Source: Brachybacterium fresconis (GTDB taxonomy: Bacteria; Actinomycetota; Actinomycetes; Actinomycetales; Dermabacteraceae). Taken from it: 64,000 bases of DNA. Below the pieces are notes generated by a model. The model did no database searches, was not told where the DNA came from, and worked only from the letters and a program-made list of their open reading frames with translations. Of the stretch, positions 24,194-32,417 are shown piece after piece. The translations under genes and the position numbers were made by a program. Positions within the stretch are counted from its first letter, which is position 1. The number at the start of each line of letters is the position of its first letter. The stretch lies in the NCBI RefSeq assembly GCF_017876515.1, contig NZ_JAGIOC010000001.1:3348001-3412000 (forward strand). The letters are read 5' to 3'.

Positions 24194-25735
24194 TCAGCTG
24201 GCGCCGCCCACCGCCCCGTAGGCCTCGAGCGCCTCGCGCACGTCGGCGGTGGCGATCGCCCCGGCGTGCACGGGGAAGGACGCGGCGACGAAGCCGTCGG
24301 GACGGACCAGGTACAGCCGATCCTCGCGGAGCCTGCCGTTCCCGTCCGGGGTGAAGGTGTACGGCCCCTCGATCCAATCGGGGACGACGGGCCGGTCCGC
24401 CTCGATGCCGTAGGTGTGCAGCTGCCAGCTCATCGATCGCAGCACGTCCCGGTTCGCCGCTGTCGGCGGCAGGCGCACGCCGACGGCGCGGTCGCGGGCC
24501 CACCGCGGCACGGGCTCTCCGTCGGCCGAGGCGCGGTACCGGATCCGGTACTGCCCGACCAGTCCGGCGAGATACGGGCCGAGCGGGGAGGCGAGCATCC
24601 GCGGCACGACGGCGGCGAGCACGGGACGGGCGCGTCGTCGGGCGAAGGCCGTCCCGCGGCCCGTCCGGGCGATGGCCCCGAAGACCCGGTCGGTGGCGTT
24701 GATCAGCGTCATCGCCACCGGTCGCCGCTCGGCCTCGTACCGATCCAGCGCGGCGGCGTCGAGATGCCCGGCGGCGACGTCCGCCAGCAGGTTCGCGAGG
24801 TGGTGGGCGTCCTGCAGACCGGTGTTCATCCCCTGCCCGCCGATGGGGGAGTGGACGTGCGCGGCGTCCCCGGCGAGGAACACCGCCCCCCGGCGGAAGT
24901 GCGCGGCCACCCGGTGGTGGACCCGGTACGCGGAGAACCAGTCGACGGTGTCGTAGGTGATCCCGAGGTCCTCGCGCGCCGCGGCCAGCGCCTCCTCCTG
25001 CCCGGGGTCGTCGTCGCCGTGCAGCCACACCAGCCGCGCGTGCCCGCCGGCGCCCAGCGGGAACGAGATCGCGAACCGGCGTTCGCCGAATCGTGCCATC
25101 AGCGCGTCGTCGGGCACCCCTGCCACGCCCCGCAGGTCCGCGACGCAGAAGGTCGCGTCGTCCGTGACGCCCTCGAAGGGCAGGCCGAGCTCATGGCGCA
25201 CCGGGGAGCTCGCGCCGTCGGCCCCGATCACCCAGCGGCAACGGATCCGCACCGGACCGTCGGGCCCCTCGGCCAGCACCTCGACACGCTCGTCGCCGAC
25301 GGATGCTCCGGATTCGAGGTTCGCCAGGCGGTGGCCCCAGCGGACCGGGTGCCCCTCGGCCTCGAGCGTCGTCGCCAGCAGCTCCTCGTTCTGGGACTGC
25401 TCGAAGACCTGCACCCCGGGGTGCCGCGTCCAGCCGGTCTGCGCCGCGAAGATATCCGCACCCGCGGGGGCGGCATCGGTCCCGATCTGGAGGCGCCGCG
25501 CGGGATTCGCGTCGGCGAGCACCTGCTCGGCCAGGCCCAGCTGGTCGTAGATCTCCATGCTCCGGGCCTGGAGGACCAGGGCCCGAGATTCCCGCGTCGG
25601 CCCGGACTTCCCGTCGATCACCAGGGCATCCACCCCGCGGCGGGCCAGGACCAGACCGGCCATCAGGCCCGTCGGGCCGGCGCCGACGATCAGCACCTCT
25701 GTCTCCAGCAGCGAGGGATTCGTGGTACTGACCAT
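24194..25735 (-). CDS. FAD-dependent aromatic monooxygenase (PHBH fold)
   Basis: 513 residues. GAGPTGLMAGLVLARRG (about 21-37) is the FAD-binding Rossmann motif, VIGADGASSPVRHELG the DG motif, and FLAGDAAHVHSPIGGQGMNTGLQDA the GD motif that binds FAD ribose. The last 110 residues form a thioredoxin-like C-terminal domain seen in phenol and polyketide hydroxylases. It would hydroxylate an aromatic substrate with NAD(P)H and oxygen; substrate unknown. I chose ATG 25735 because GGGAGG lies seven bases upstream; the ATG at 25750 overlaps that site. It is divergent from the SGNH hydrolase gene. Confidence 0.88.
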   Translation of the reverse strand: MVSTTNPSLLETEVLIVGAGPTGLMAGLVLARRGVDALVIDGKSGPTRESRALVLQARSMEIYDQLGLAEQVLADANPARRLQIGTDAAPAGADIFAAQTGWTRHPGVQVFEQSQNEELLATTLEAEGHPVRWGHRLANLESGASVGDERVEVLAEGPDGPVRIRCRWVIGADGASSPVRHELGLPFEGVTDDATFCVADLRGVAGVPDDALMARFGERRFAISFPLGAGGHARLVWLHGDDDPGQEEALAAAREDLGITYDTVDWFSAYRVHHRVAAHFRRGAVFLAGDAAHVHSPIGGQGMNTGLQDAHHLANLLADVAAGHLDAAALDRYEAERRPVAMTLINATDRVFGAIARTGRGTAFARRRARPVLAAVVPRMLASPLGPYLAGLVGQYRIRYRASADGEPVPRWARDRAVGVRLPPTAANRDVLRSMSWQLHTYGIEADRPVVPDWIEGPYTFTPDGNGRLREDRLYLVRPDGFVAASFPVHAGAIATADVREALEAYGAVGGAS

Positions 25736-25883
25736 GGTGGTGCCTCCCATCGACGCGGCGTCGCGCCGAGTCCTGGCTCCACGGTAGTCCTGTCGACTCC
25801 GCCGCGTCTCGGGGCAGCAGCTGTACGATCTGCGTCGTCCTCACCCTTGCGCCCGTGGCATCGCTGCCGCGACAGGAGAACCG

Positions 25884-26951
25884 ATGCCCCGCACCGCCGC
25901 CCACCGACTCCCCGCCCTCCCCTCGGACCTTCCGGAGGCGTGGCACGGCGCCGCCACCTGGACCACCACCGGTGAGGGCCAGCAGTCGTGGAGGGTGCGG
26001 CCCGAGCACCTCGCGCAGATCATGTCGGCGGACATGGAGGAGCGGTCCCGCGTGCCCAACGGCGTGCGCCTGGAGGTGGACACCGATGCGAGCGCCCTCG
26101 AGATCACACTGACCAGCGCACCCGCACCGGAGGATCCCGTCCCCTGTGCCGACATCGTGGTCGACGGTGCGCTCGCGCGGACGGTCGGGATCGACGGACG
26201 CACCTCGGCCCGCATCGAGCTGCCCGGGACGCCCGTGCGCGTGGAGCTGTGGCTGCCGCACTCGGTGCCGACCAGTGTGGCGGAGGTGGTCTTCGACGGT
26301 GCCGCCCAGCTCACCCCGGCCGCCCCGCGCGGCCTGCGGTGGGCGGTCTACGGCAGCTCGATCACCCAGTGCAACCAGGCCGCGAGTCCGACGGGGACCT
26401 GGCCGGCGCTGGTCGCCGCCGAGAACTCCTGGGAGCTGACGGCACTGGGCATGTCCGGGCAGTGCCACCTCGACCCGCCGCTTGCCGAGACGATCGGGGA
26501 GGCCCGTCCGGACCTGGTCACGGTGTGCCTGGGCGCGAACGTGTACGGCGCGGGGACCTTCACCGCCCGCAGCCTGCCGCCGACGGTGATCGGCTTCCTC
26601 ACCCACGTGCGGCGGCTCGTCGACGCCCCGATCGTGGTGATGAGCCCGACCGCCGCCGGGGCCCACCGCGAGGAGCAGCCCAACGCCGCGGGGCTCGACC
26701 AGCGGGACGTCCGCGAGATCATCCACCGCTGCGTGCGCAGTCTGCAGCAGCACGACCGGATGCTCACCCTGATCGACGGCACCGAGATCGTCTCCACCGA
26801 CGAGCTGGATCTGCTCGGCGATCTGCTCCATCCCACCGCCGAGGGCTACCGGGTGATGGCGAAGCGCCTCGCGCCGCAGCTGGCCGAGGCGGCTCGGGGC
26901 CGGCCCCCGCGGACCGAGCGTCTGCCGGCCCGGGCCGGCCGCACGACCTGA
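25884..26951 (+). CDS. SGNH/GDSL hydrolase with N-terminal beta domain
   Basis: 355 residues. The first 140 residues look like a beta-sandwich accessory domain. The SGNH domain begins RWAVYGSSITQCNQA, where the nucleophile is predicted at Ser159 (GSSIT in place of GDSIT); block II is GMSGQCH, block III CLGANVYG, and the Asp-His pair is in DLLHPTAEGY. It probably removes an acyl or acetyl ester, perhaps from a carbohydrate, as in CE2/CE3-like esterases. No signal peptide. AGGAGA lies five bases before ATG 25884. The next-door monooxygenase is divergent; no functional link is evident. Confidence 0.85.
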   Translation: MPRTAAHRLPALPSDLPEAWHGAATWTTTGEGQQSWRVRPEHLAQIMSADMEERSRVPNGVRLEVDTDASALEITLTSAPAPEDPVPCADIVVDGALARTVGIDGRTSARIELPGTPVRVELWLPHSVPTSVAEVVFDGAAQLTPAAPRGLRWAVYGSSITQCNQAASPTGTWPALVAAENSWELTALGMSGQCHLDPPLAETIGEARPDLVTVCLGANVYGAGTFTARSLPPTVIGFLTHVRRLVDAPIVVMSPTAAGAHREEQPNAAGLDQRDVREIIHRCVRSLQQHDRMLTLIDGTEIVSTDELDLLGDLLHPTAEGYRVMAKRLAPQLAEAARGRPPRTERLPARAGRTT

Positions 26952-27011
26952 CCGCCCGCACGGCCTGACCGCCCGCACGGCCTGACCGCCCGCACGGCCT
27001 GACCGGCCGCA
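26936..27011. repeat. 17-bp tandem repeat, about four units
   Basis: GACCGCCCGCACGGCCT repeats with a 17-bp period across the end of the SGNH gene and past its stop codon; the gene's TGA lies inside the first unit. The repeat probably arose by slippage from the last codons. No gene is seen between it and the terminator at 27033. Confidence 0.75.
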
Positions 27012-27032
27012 CGTCCCGGCGGGCTGACATGG

Positions 27033-27068
27033 CGCGAGCCGCCCCTCCCGAGGGAGGAGCGGCTCGCG
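27033..27068 (-). terminator. Terminator of the rpmG-rpsN-rpmE operon
   Basis: CGCGAGCCGCCCCTC (27033-27047) and GAGGAGCGGCTCGCG (27054-27068) form a 15-bp stem with one mismatch and a 6-nt loop. It lies 42 bp after the end of rpmE and probably also stops the converging SGNH hydrolase transcript. Confidence 0.7.
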
Positions 27069-27110
27069 GGGTGGTCGTCGAGGGAGTGCGGTCGCCCCGG
27101 TGGTCGCGGT

Positions 27111-27371
27111 TCAGGCGGAGGTGGTCCCCGCCGTGCCGTACCGCCGACGGAACTTCTCGACGCGGCCGGCGGTGTCCAGCACCGTCGCCTTCCCCGTGTA
27201 GAACGGGTGCGAGGCCGAGGAGACCTCGACGTCGATGACGGGATACTCCTTCCCGTCCTCCCAGGTCACGGACTTCTCCGCGGTGCGGGTGGAGCGGGTC
27301 AGGAACGAGTAGTCGGCACCCGTGTCACGGAAGACGACGGGACGGTACTCGGGATGGATGGACTGTTTCAT
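27111..27371 (-). CDS. rpmE2: Ribosomal protein L31, type B (zinc-independent)
   Basis: 86 residues. [28 protein letters not shown] is the type B start, and [29 protein letters not shown] the conserved core. The CxxC pairs of the zinc-binding type A protein are absent. Under zinc starvation such paralogues replace the zinc form on the large subunit and free zinc. GGAGAG lies six bases before ATG 27371. It is the third gene of a minus-strand operon with rpsN and rpmG paralogues controlled by the Zur-type box at 27977. A second, divergent L31 gene is at 34477. Confidence 0.95.
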   Translation of the reverse strand: MKQSIHPEYRPVVFRDTGADYSFLTRSTRTAEKSVTWEDGKEYPVIDVEVSSASHPFYTGKATVLDTAGRVEKFRRRYGTAGTTSA

Positions 27372-27411
27372 GGTTCTCTCCTGTCGGGGTGAGTCGGGCG
27401 AACGAGCGCCC

Positions 27412-27717
27412 TCACCAGCTGGACTTCGTGACGCCGGGCAGCTCGCCGCGGTGAGCCGCCTCGCGGAAGCGGACCCGCGAGAGCCCGAACCTCCGCAGAT
27501 GTCCGCGCGGCCGGCCGTCGATCGCGTCGCGGTTGCGCAGACGGGTCGGGCTCGCATCGCGCGGGAGGCGCTGCAGAGCGCGCTGCGCCTGGAGCCGCTC
27601 GGCGGTCGAGCTGGCGGGGTCCTTGACGGACCGCTTCAGCGCCGAACGCTCCGCGGCGTGCTGGGCGACGACCCGGCGGCGCCGGGCTTCGGCCGCGATC
27701 TTCGAGGTCTTGGCCAT
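27412..27717 (-). CDS. rpsN2: Ribosomal protein S14, zinc-independent form
   Basis: 101 residues, the long S14 form. The C-terminal [46 protein letters not shown] is diagnostic. No CxxC is present, so it is the zinc-free paralogue. Its ATG shares one base with the stop of rpmG (TGATG), so the two are translationally coupled. rpmE follows 40 bp later. The expected role is replacement of zinc-binding S14 in the small subunit under zinc limitation. Confidence 0.95.
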   Translation of the reverse strand: MAKTSKIAAEARRRRVVAQHAAERSALKRSVKDPASSTAERLQAQRALQRLPRDASPTRLRNRDAIDGRPRGHLRRFGLSRVRFREAAHRGELPGVTKSSW

Positions 27718-27884
27718 CAGCGCGTCTCGTGGAACTCGACCACGCCGCGGACCTTCGGATCGTACTTACGCATGACCAGGCGGTCCGGGGTGTTCCGGCG
27801 GTTCTTCGTGGTCCTGTAGGCGGTGCCGGTGCCGGCACTCGAGCGCAGCGTGACCGCGCTGCGCACATCGGTCTTCCTGGCCAT
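27717..27884 (-). CDS. rpmG2: Ribosomal protein L33, zinc-independent form
   Basis: 55 residues encoded from ATG 27884; I translated it directly because it is short. [41 protein letters not shown] and VVEFHETR are the L33 blocks; the two CxxC motifs of the zinc form are missing. AAGGAG lies six bases upstream of the start. It is the first gene of the operon rpmG-rpsN-rpmE, about 95 bp downstream of the Zur-type box. The L28 paralogue (rpmB) that often leads such operons is absent here. Confidence 0.93.
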   Translation of the reverse strand: MARKTDVRSAVTLRSSAGTGTAYRTTKNRRNTPDRLVMRKYDPKVRGVVEFHETR

Positions 27885-27976
27885 GGCTGCTCCTTCCGGG
27901 AGAGGTGAGGCGGTGGGAGCTCGGGAGGGTCCCGTCGGCTTGACAGCACCGCGTGGAGGACGACGATACTACTTGT

Positions 27977-27994
27977 TGAGAATCGTTATCGTCA
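27977..27994. promoter_or_regulatory. Zur-type operator between rpmG operon and CobW-like gene
   Basis: TGAGAATCGTTATCGTCA is close to actinobacterial Zur sites, in which TGA-n-AAT-n-nTTATC-n-TCA-like arms flank the centre. It lies in the 131-bp gap between two divergent zinc-starvation units, 22 bp before the CobW-like start and 93 bp before rpmG, placed to repress both when zinc is plentiful. Confidence 0.8.
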
Positions 27995-28015
27995 AGCAGG
28001 AGAGGTGGTGGCGCC

Positions 28016-29137
28016 ATGCAGGGCGTCCCGGGTTCCGGTCACTTTCAACGACACGAGGGAGGTGTGTATTCCGTGCCTGTCGCGGTGGTCACCGCCGTCG
28101 ATGCTGTGCTGCGGGACGCGCAGGTCGCGAGCCTGATGCTCGACGCCGCCGGCGTCATCTGCCTGCGCTACGAGGTCCAGGCGAGCACCTCCTCGCTGCG
28201 CCGGCTCGTCCTGTCGGCCGAAGGTGTTCTCGAGCACGAGCAGGTCGATCTGGATCACCCCTGCGTCTCCTGCGCCATGCGCGAGGACGCGGTGCCGACG
28301 CTCGGCCGCCTCGCGCAGATCCCGGATGTCCGCGCCATCGTGCTCGCCCCGCCGCTGAGTGCCGACCCCTCGGTCGTCGTCGGCACGCTCCGCCCGCATC
28401 AGGGGGACTGGCATCTGGCGAGCGCGGTGAGCGTGATCGATGTCGAGGCGGCCGTCGAGGACCTGCTCGGCGAGGACACCCTGGCCGAGCGCGGCCTGCA
28501 GTGGGCCGTCGGGGACGCCCGCAGCGTCGGCGAGGCGCTCGCCGCGCAGATCGAGTACGCCGAGCAGCTCGTGATCGACGGGGATCCCGCCGGCCCCGGG
28601 GCGGAGCTGGTCGAGCATCTTCGGGCTCCCGAGCAGCGACTGCTTCAGGGGCCCTATGCTCTCGGGGCGGACGAGGCGCTGGAAGGCCGCCTGGATCATC
28701 TGATCGCTCTGCGACGGCGGGACGCCCGGTACGTCGAGCCGTACGGCGGGCCGACGGAGCACGGCACCTGGACCCTCGACCTGCACTCCGAGCGGCCATT
28801 CCATCCCCGGCGTCTGCTCGAGAACATCGAAGCCCTCGGGGCCGGACGGCTGCGCGAGCGCGGCCGCTTCTGGGTCCCCGATCGTCCCGACAGCATCTGC
28901 CAGTGGGACGGGGCCGGAGGGCAGGTCTCGATCGGCGCCGTGTGGCGGACCGGCCGCGAGCTGCCCACCACCCACCTCGTGGTCACGGGCGTCGACGCGG
29001 CCGACGCGGAGCGCGTCCGGACGGCGTTCGCCCGCAGTCTGCTCACCGAGCGGGAGTGGTCCGCGGGCCTCGAGCTCTGGCTCGGGACCGAGGATCACCT
29101 CGCGCCGTGGCTCGGGGAGCGCGACGTCCGGGTCTGA
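28016..29137 (+). CDS. CobW-like (COG0523-type) protein without a P-loop, putative zinc homeostasis factor
   Basis: 373 residues. The C-terminal CobW domain is visible (HPRRLLENIEALGAGRLRERGRFWVPDRPDSICQWDGAGGQVSIG), and HPCVSCAMREDAVP at 81-94 with Cys83 and Cys86 corresponds to the metal-binding CxCC region of COG0523 GTPases. The expected N-terminal Walker A (GxxGxGKT) is not there: the start reads VPVAVVTAVDAVLRDAQVASL. So GTP binding is doubtful. Similar P-loop-poor members occur in actinobacterial Zur regulons. Location beside a Zur box and zinc-free ribosomal proteins supports a role in zinc starvation. GGAGAGG lies ten bases before ATG 28016. Confidence 0.78.
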   Translation: MQGVPGSGHFQRHEGGVYSVPVAVVTAVDAVLRDAQVASLMLDAAGVICLRYEVQASTSSLRRLVLSAEGVLEHEQVDLDHPCVSCAMREDAVPTLGRLAQIPDVRAIVLAPPLSADPSVVVGTLRPHQGDWHLASAVSVIDVEAAVEDLLGEDTLAERGLQWAVGDARSVGEALAAQIEYAEQLVIDGDPAGPGAELVEHLRAPEQRLLQGPYALGADEALEGRLDHLIALRRRDARYVEPYGGPTEHGTWTLDLHSERPFHPRRLLENIEALGAGRLRERGRFWVPDRPDSICQWDGAGGQVSIGAVWRTGRELPTTHLVVTGVDAADAERVRTAFARSLLTEREWSAGLELWLGTEDHLAPWLGERDVRV

Positions 29138-29206
29138 TGCTCCGCGGATGGCGGGCGGTCGGGTGATCTGCGGGTCCCGGCCGGTCGGGCCGTGCGGCGC
29201 TGCGCG

Positions 29207-30424
29207 TCACCGCGGCCGGACCGGCAGGGCGGGTCGATCGGCGAGGAGTCGCACGATGGGGCGCAGCGCCGTTGCGATGCTGAGCACGCGCAGCAGGAGG
29301 TCGCGCCCGGTCGCCAGTGCGCGACCGCGCCGGAACATCAACCGCGCCAGGCTGCGCGAGGTGTCCTGTGCGGTCTCGACCCGGGGCCGCTGGGCGCTCT
29401 CGTAGGCGGCCAGCGCCTCGCCGATCGTCTCGGGCGTGGCATCGCGCAGGTGGGAGGCCAGCACCCAGGCCGATTCCAGCGCCATGCCGGCGCCGATGCC
29501 GGCGGTCGGCAGGAAGCCGGCCGCCGCATCTCCCAGCAGGACCGTGCGCCGCGTGGTCCACCAGGCGGCACGGACGTCGGCGAGCGGCCAGAAGAACGGA
29601 TCCTCTGCTGTGGCGACGGCCTGCAGCGCGTCCTCGATCCGCGGCGGCACGGTCCCGAGCCTGCGACGGACGACGTCGGTGAAGGCGGCGGGCCGACGTC
29701 CGGTCTCCTCCTCGGGGCCGCCGACGAAGGCGCCCAGCGCGCCCGGCACCGGGTACGTGCCGACGAAGAAATCGTCGCCCCACAGCTCCTCGCCGAGGCC
29801 GGAGTCCGCGTCGGCAGGGGTCCACACGACCCAGCCGCCCCAGCCGGTCTCGACCCGATCCAGGGGCGCGGCACCGGAGAGGAGGTCGCGGGTCCGGGAG
29901 CCGATCCCGTCGGCGATCACGGCGGCGTCGACGCGGAGCGTCCGGGTCGCGCCGTCGCTCTCGAGGATGGCGGTGAGTCCGTCGGGGTCCTCGTCGAGGC
30001 CGGTGACCGTGGTGCGATGGGTGACCGCCGCGTCCCCGCCGGCGAGGACCTCGAGCAGGGTGCCGCGGGTCAGTCCCCGGTAGTCCCCGTAGCGGCCGAT
30101 GACGTCCTCGAGTCCGTCGGTGCGCAGGGAGCGGCCGGAGTGCGCACGGAACCGGAAGCGGTCCAGGGCGACGCTGCGGGCGAGGTACTCCTCCCGGACG
30201 CCGAGATCAGCGATCGGTCCGTCGGCCAGCGGCATGAGGGCCACCATGTAGCCGTCGTCCGCCTCGGGTGCCCGGCGCTCGACGAGGATCGGGTGGTGGC
30301 CGTCGGCGCGGAGCAGCTGGGCCGCGGCGAGGCCCGCGACCCCGGCGCCGACGACGAGGATCCTCAGGTCGTCGTGGCGGGCGGCGTCGTCCTGGTCGTC
30401 GAGGGGGATGGTGCGGATGGTCAT
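29207..30424 (-). CDS. FAD-dependent monooxygenase, TetR-controlled
   Basis: 405 residues. RILVVGAGVAGLAAAQLLRADGH is the FAD-binding motif, AAVIADGIGSRTRDLL the DG motif and VLLGDAAAGFLPTAGIGAGMALESAWVL the GD motif of the PHBH-fold flavin monooxygenases. A C-terminal hydrophobic helix may contact membrane or substrate. The substrate is unknown. ATG 30424 has GGAGG five bases upstream; a GTG-like extension to 30463 would run through the operator. It is divergent from a TetR gene, and two TetR operators fill the gap, so it is very likely the regulated enzyme. Confidence 0.85.
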   Translation of the reverse strand: MTIRTIPLDDQDDAARHDDLRILVVGAGVAGLAAAQLLRADGHHPILVERRAPEADDGYMVALMPLADGPIADLGVREEYLARSVALDRFRFRAHSGRSLRTDGLEDVIGRYGDYRGLTRGTLLEVLAGGDAAVTHRTTVTGLDEDPDGLTAILESDGATRTLRVDAAVIADGIGSRTRDLLSGAAPLDRVETGWGGWVVWTPADADSGLGEELWGDDFFVGTYPVPGALGAFVGGPEEETGRRPAAFTDVVRRRLGTVPPRIEDALQAVATAEDPFFWPLADVRAAWWTTRRTVLLGDAAAGFLPTAGIGAGMALESAWVLASHLRDATPETIGEALAAYESAQRPRVETAQDTSRSLARLMFRRGRALATGRDLLLRVLSIATALRPIVRLLADRPALPVRPR

Positions 30425-30442
30425 CGGGACCTCCAAGGGTTG

Positions 30443-30491
30443 TGGACCGGGTGGTCCACTCACGGTACGCCGGAGTGGACCACCCGGTCCA
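30443..30491. promoter_or_regulatory. Double TetR operator
   Basis: TGGACC-N4-GGTCCA occurs at 30443-30458 and again at 30476-30491. The two sites are themselves mirror images, together forming a perfect 19-bp inverted repeat around an 11-nt centre. They lie between the monooxygenase and the TetR gene; the second abuts the TAAGGT -10 of tetR. This is a typical autorepressor arrangement. Confidence 0.8.
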
Positions 30492-30510
30492 GTGCCTTTA
30501 AGGTGGGGTC

Positions 30511-31170
30511 ATGGCGAAGAGCGGGCTCTCGAGGGTGCCGACGGCGCGACGTGCTGCGCTGGAGGCCGCGGCGGTGGCGGAGTTCTCCGCCGCGGGGTTC
30601 CGCGGGGCCTCGCTGAACGCGATCATCCAGTCCGTCGGGATGAGCAAGAGCTCCTTCTATCACGTCATCGACTCGAAGGCGGATCTGTTCGAGCAGATCG
30701 TCGCGAGCCTGGCCGCGAGGGTCGCGGAGCGCCTGCGTCCACCGGACCCGGAGAGCTTCGCGGGCCCCGCGTTCTGGGACGGGATCGACGAATTCGTCGC
30801 GCGCTTCGCCGAGCTGGCCGCCACCGATGCCGATCTCGCGGCCCTCGGGCGGATGTTCTACCTCTCGGACGCGCCGGATGCGGGTGACCCGTCCTCCGGC
30901 GCCGCGGGAGCCCGCCCCGCGCTGCTGGCCGACGTGCGGGACTGGGTGGACGCGGTCCTCGCCGTGGGTCGGCGCGGCGGGCACATCACGGAGACGCTGC
31001 CTCGGGACCTGCAGCGGCACCTGGTCTTCGCGGTGGTGCGGGCGATGGACGAGTGGAGCGTCGCGCATCTCGCGGAGCTCGGCCCGCAGGCCGTGCGGCA
31101 GCTGGCCACGGCGGAGTCCGAGGCGCTGCGCGGTCTGCTCGAGCCGCGTCGGCGGGAGGGTCCGGACTGA
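30511..31170 (+). CDS. TetR family transcriptional regulator
   Basis: 219 residues. The DNA-binding part ARRAALEAAAVAEFSAAGFRGASLNAIIQSVGMSKSSFYHVIDSKADLF spans about 12-57; the rest is a ligand-binding helical domain. It likely represses itself and the divergent monooxygenase through the sites at 30443-30491 and is released by that enzyme's substrate or a related compound (inference). TAAGGT (30499-30504) lies six bases before ATG 30511 and there is no Shine-Dalgarno, predicting a leaderless mRNA. Confidence 0.92.
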   Translation: MAKSGLSRVPTARRAALEAAAVAEFSAAGFRGASLNAIIQSVGMSKSSFYHVIDSKADLFEQIVASLAARVAERLRPPDPESFAGPAFWDGIDEFVARFAELAATDADLAALGRMFYLSDAPDAGDPSSGAAGARPALLADVRDWVDAVLAVGRRGGHITETLPRDLQRHLVFAVVRAMDEWSVAHLAELGPQAVRQLATAESEALRGLLEPRRREGPD

Positions 31171-31336
31171 GCCCACCCGAGGCTCGAGTCTCCGGATTGA
31201 GTCGACCCGATGCGCGAGGCTCTGGACGGAGTCGACCCGAGGCTCCAGACCGGGCCGGCTCGAGGCCCGAGGCTCACGGTCGAGTCGGCACGACGCCCGA
31301 GGCCCGAGGTCGAGTCGGCACGACGTGCAGGTCCGA
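31171..31336. repeat. Degenerate tandem repeats between tetR and PrsW gene
   Basis: Variants of GAGTCG(A/G)CACGA and CCCGAGGC recur through this 166-bp gap at irregular 30-40 bp spacing; the clearest pair is CGAGTCGGCACGACG near 31280 and 31310. The gap separates converging genes. No strong terminator hairpin stands out. Confidence 0.5.
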
Positions 31337-32275
31337 TCACCGCGCCCGGCGGACGAAGCTGCGGTGCGCGAGGATCGTCAGCGTCAGCAGTGTCGCGACG
31401 CTGATCAGCCCGATCAGCAGGTGCCCGGCCCCGCTGGTGGTCGCATCCCAGGCGGTGTGCAGCACGATGGCCCCGACGTACGCGCAGGCCAGCGCCAGCA
31501 CACCGCGACCTTTGTGGGGCGATTCGACGAGGTACCACAGCGCGGCACAGATCGCGCCGGTCCAGGCGACGTGGCCGGCGGGCACGAGGATGCCGCGCAG
31601 GATCAGCGTCACGTCGAGGGCACCGAGCCCGCCGTTCCTGGCCAGCAGTGCGTTGAAGCCGTAGCCCATCGTCTCCAGGACAGCGAAGCCGGTGCCGGCC
31701 GCGATCCCGATGACGATGCCGCCACCGCGTGTGGACCGGTGCGCCAGGGCCAGCACGATCAGCGGGATCACCAGTTTGGCGGTCTCCTCGATCACCCCGA
31801 CCAGCAGGATGGAAGCCCGGCCCAGGAACAGCCCCGCGAGGGACTCCACGAGTCCGGCCGCGCAGATCGCGAAGAGCCCGCCGAGGGTGGCGGTGACCAG
31901 GATGGTCGACGTGGGGACGATCGCCCCGGCCCGGCTGGTCTGGGCGAACAGCAGGACCGTCAGCGGGATCGTGACCGCACCGACCAGCAGCACCGTCGGC
32001 AGCATGGTGGGGTTCCTGGTCAGCAGCATGATCACGAAGGTGACGATGTAGGCGAGGACTCCTGTCGCGAGGACGAGGGTCCATGAGAAGCGCAGGTACC
32101 AGGGGTAGGTCGGCACTGAAGGGGCGGGGGGTGGCGTCTGCGCTCGTGCCGTCGGCCGGGCGGCCGGCCCCGGAGCCGTCGGCCGGGTGGTCGCCGCCGG
32201 AGCGGTCGGGCGGGGAGGTGGTGCGTGGGGCGCAGGCGCCGCAGGGGTCTCGGGTCCCGGAGGTATCGAGGACAT
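31337..32275 (-). CDS. PrsW family intramembrane metalloprotease
   Basis: 312 residues. A Pro/Ala/Thr-rich cytoplasmic tail (about 1-50) precedes eight or so membrane helices. GVIEETAKL (Glu163, Glu164, Lys167) is the EExxK motif; RGILVPAGHVAWTG and AIVLHTAWDA supply the histidines expected for the metal site. PrsW cleaves the anti-sigma factor RsiW in Bacillus; here no anti-sigma gene is adjacent, so the substrate is unknown. AAGGA lies eight bases before ATG 32275; a longer in-frame reading to 32431 lacks such a site and is Arg-rich nonsense. Confidence 0.87.
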   Translation of the reverse strand: MSSIPPGPETPAAPAPHAPPPRPTAPAATTRPTAPGPAARPTARAQTPPPAPSVPTYPWYLRFSWTLVLATGVLAYIVTFVIMLLTRNPTMLPTVLLVGAVTIPLTVLLFAQTSRAGAIVPTSTILVTATLGGLFAICAAGLVESLAGLFLGRASILLVGVIEETAKLVIPLIVLALAHRSTRGGGIVIGIAAGTGFAVLETMGYGFNALLARNGGLGALDVTLILRGILVPAGHVAWTGAICAALWYLVESPHKGRGVLALACAYVGAIVLHTAWDATTSGAGHLLIGLISVATLLTLTILAHRSFVRRAR

Positions 32276-32417
32276 CGGACGATCCTTCCTGCGGCGGGAT
32301 CGTGCCCGTCCACCCGAGGCGAGGCGTCGTCGGACGGCGGCGTCGATCCCAGTATGCGCCTGCAGCCGGGCTCCGCGCTCGGCCCGCGTCCCCGCTCGCA
32401 GTCCGTGACATCCGCCG

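Noticed and set aside
27766..28017. 83-codon minus-strand frame considered as an L28 (rpmB) paralogue
   Set aside because: It is out of frame with L33 and lacks L28 motifs; it also runs through the Zur box. No L28 paralogue is present.
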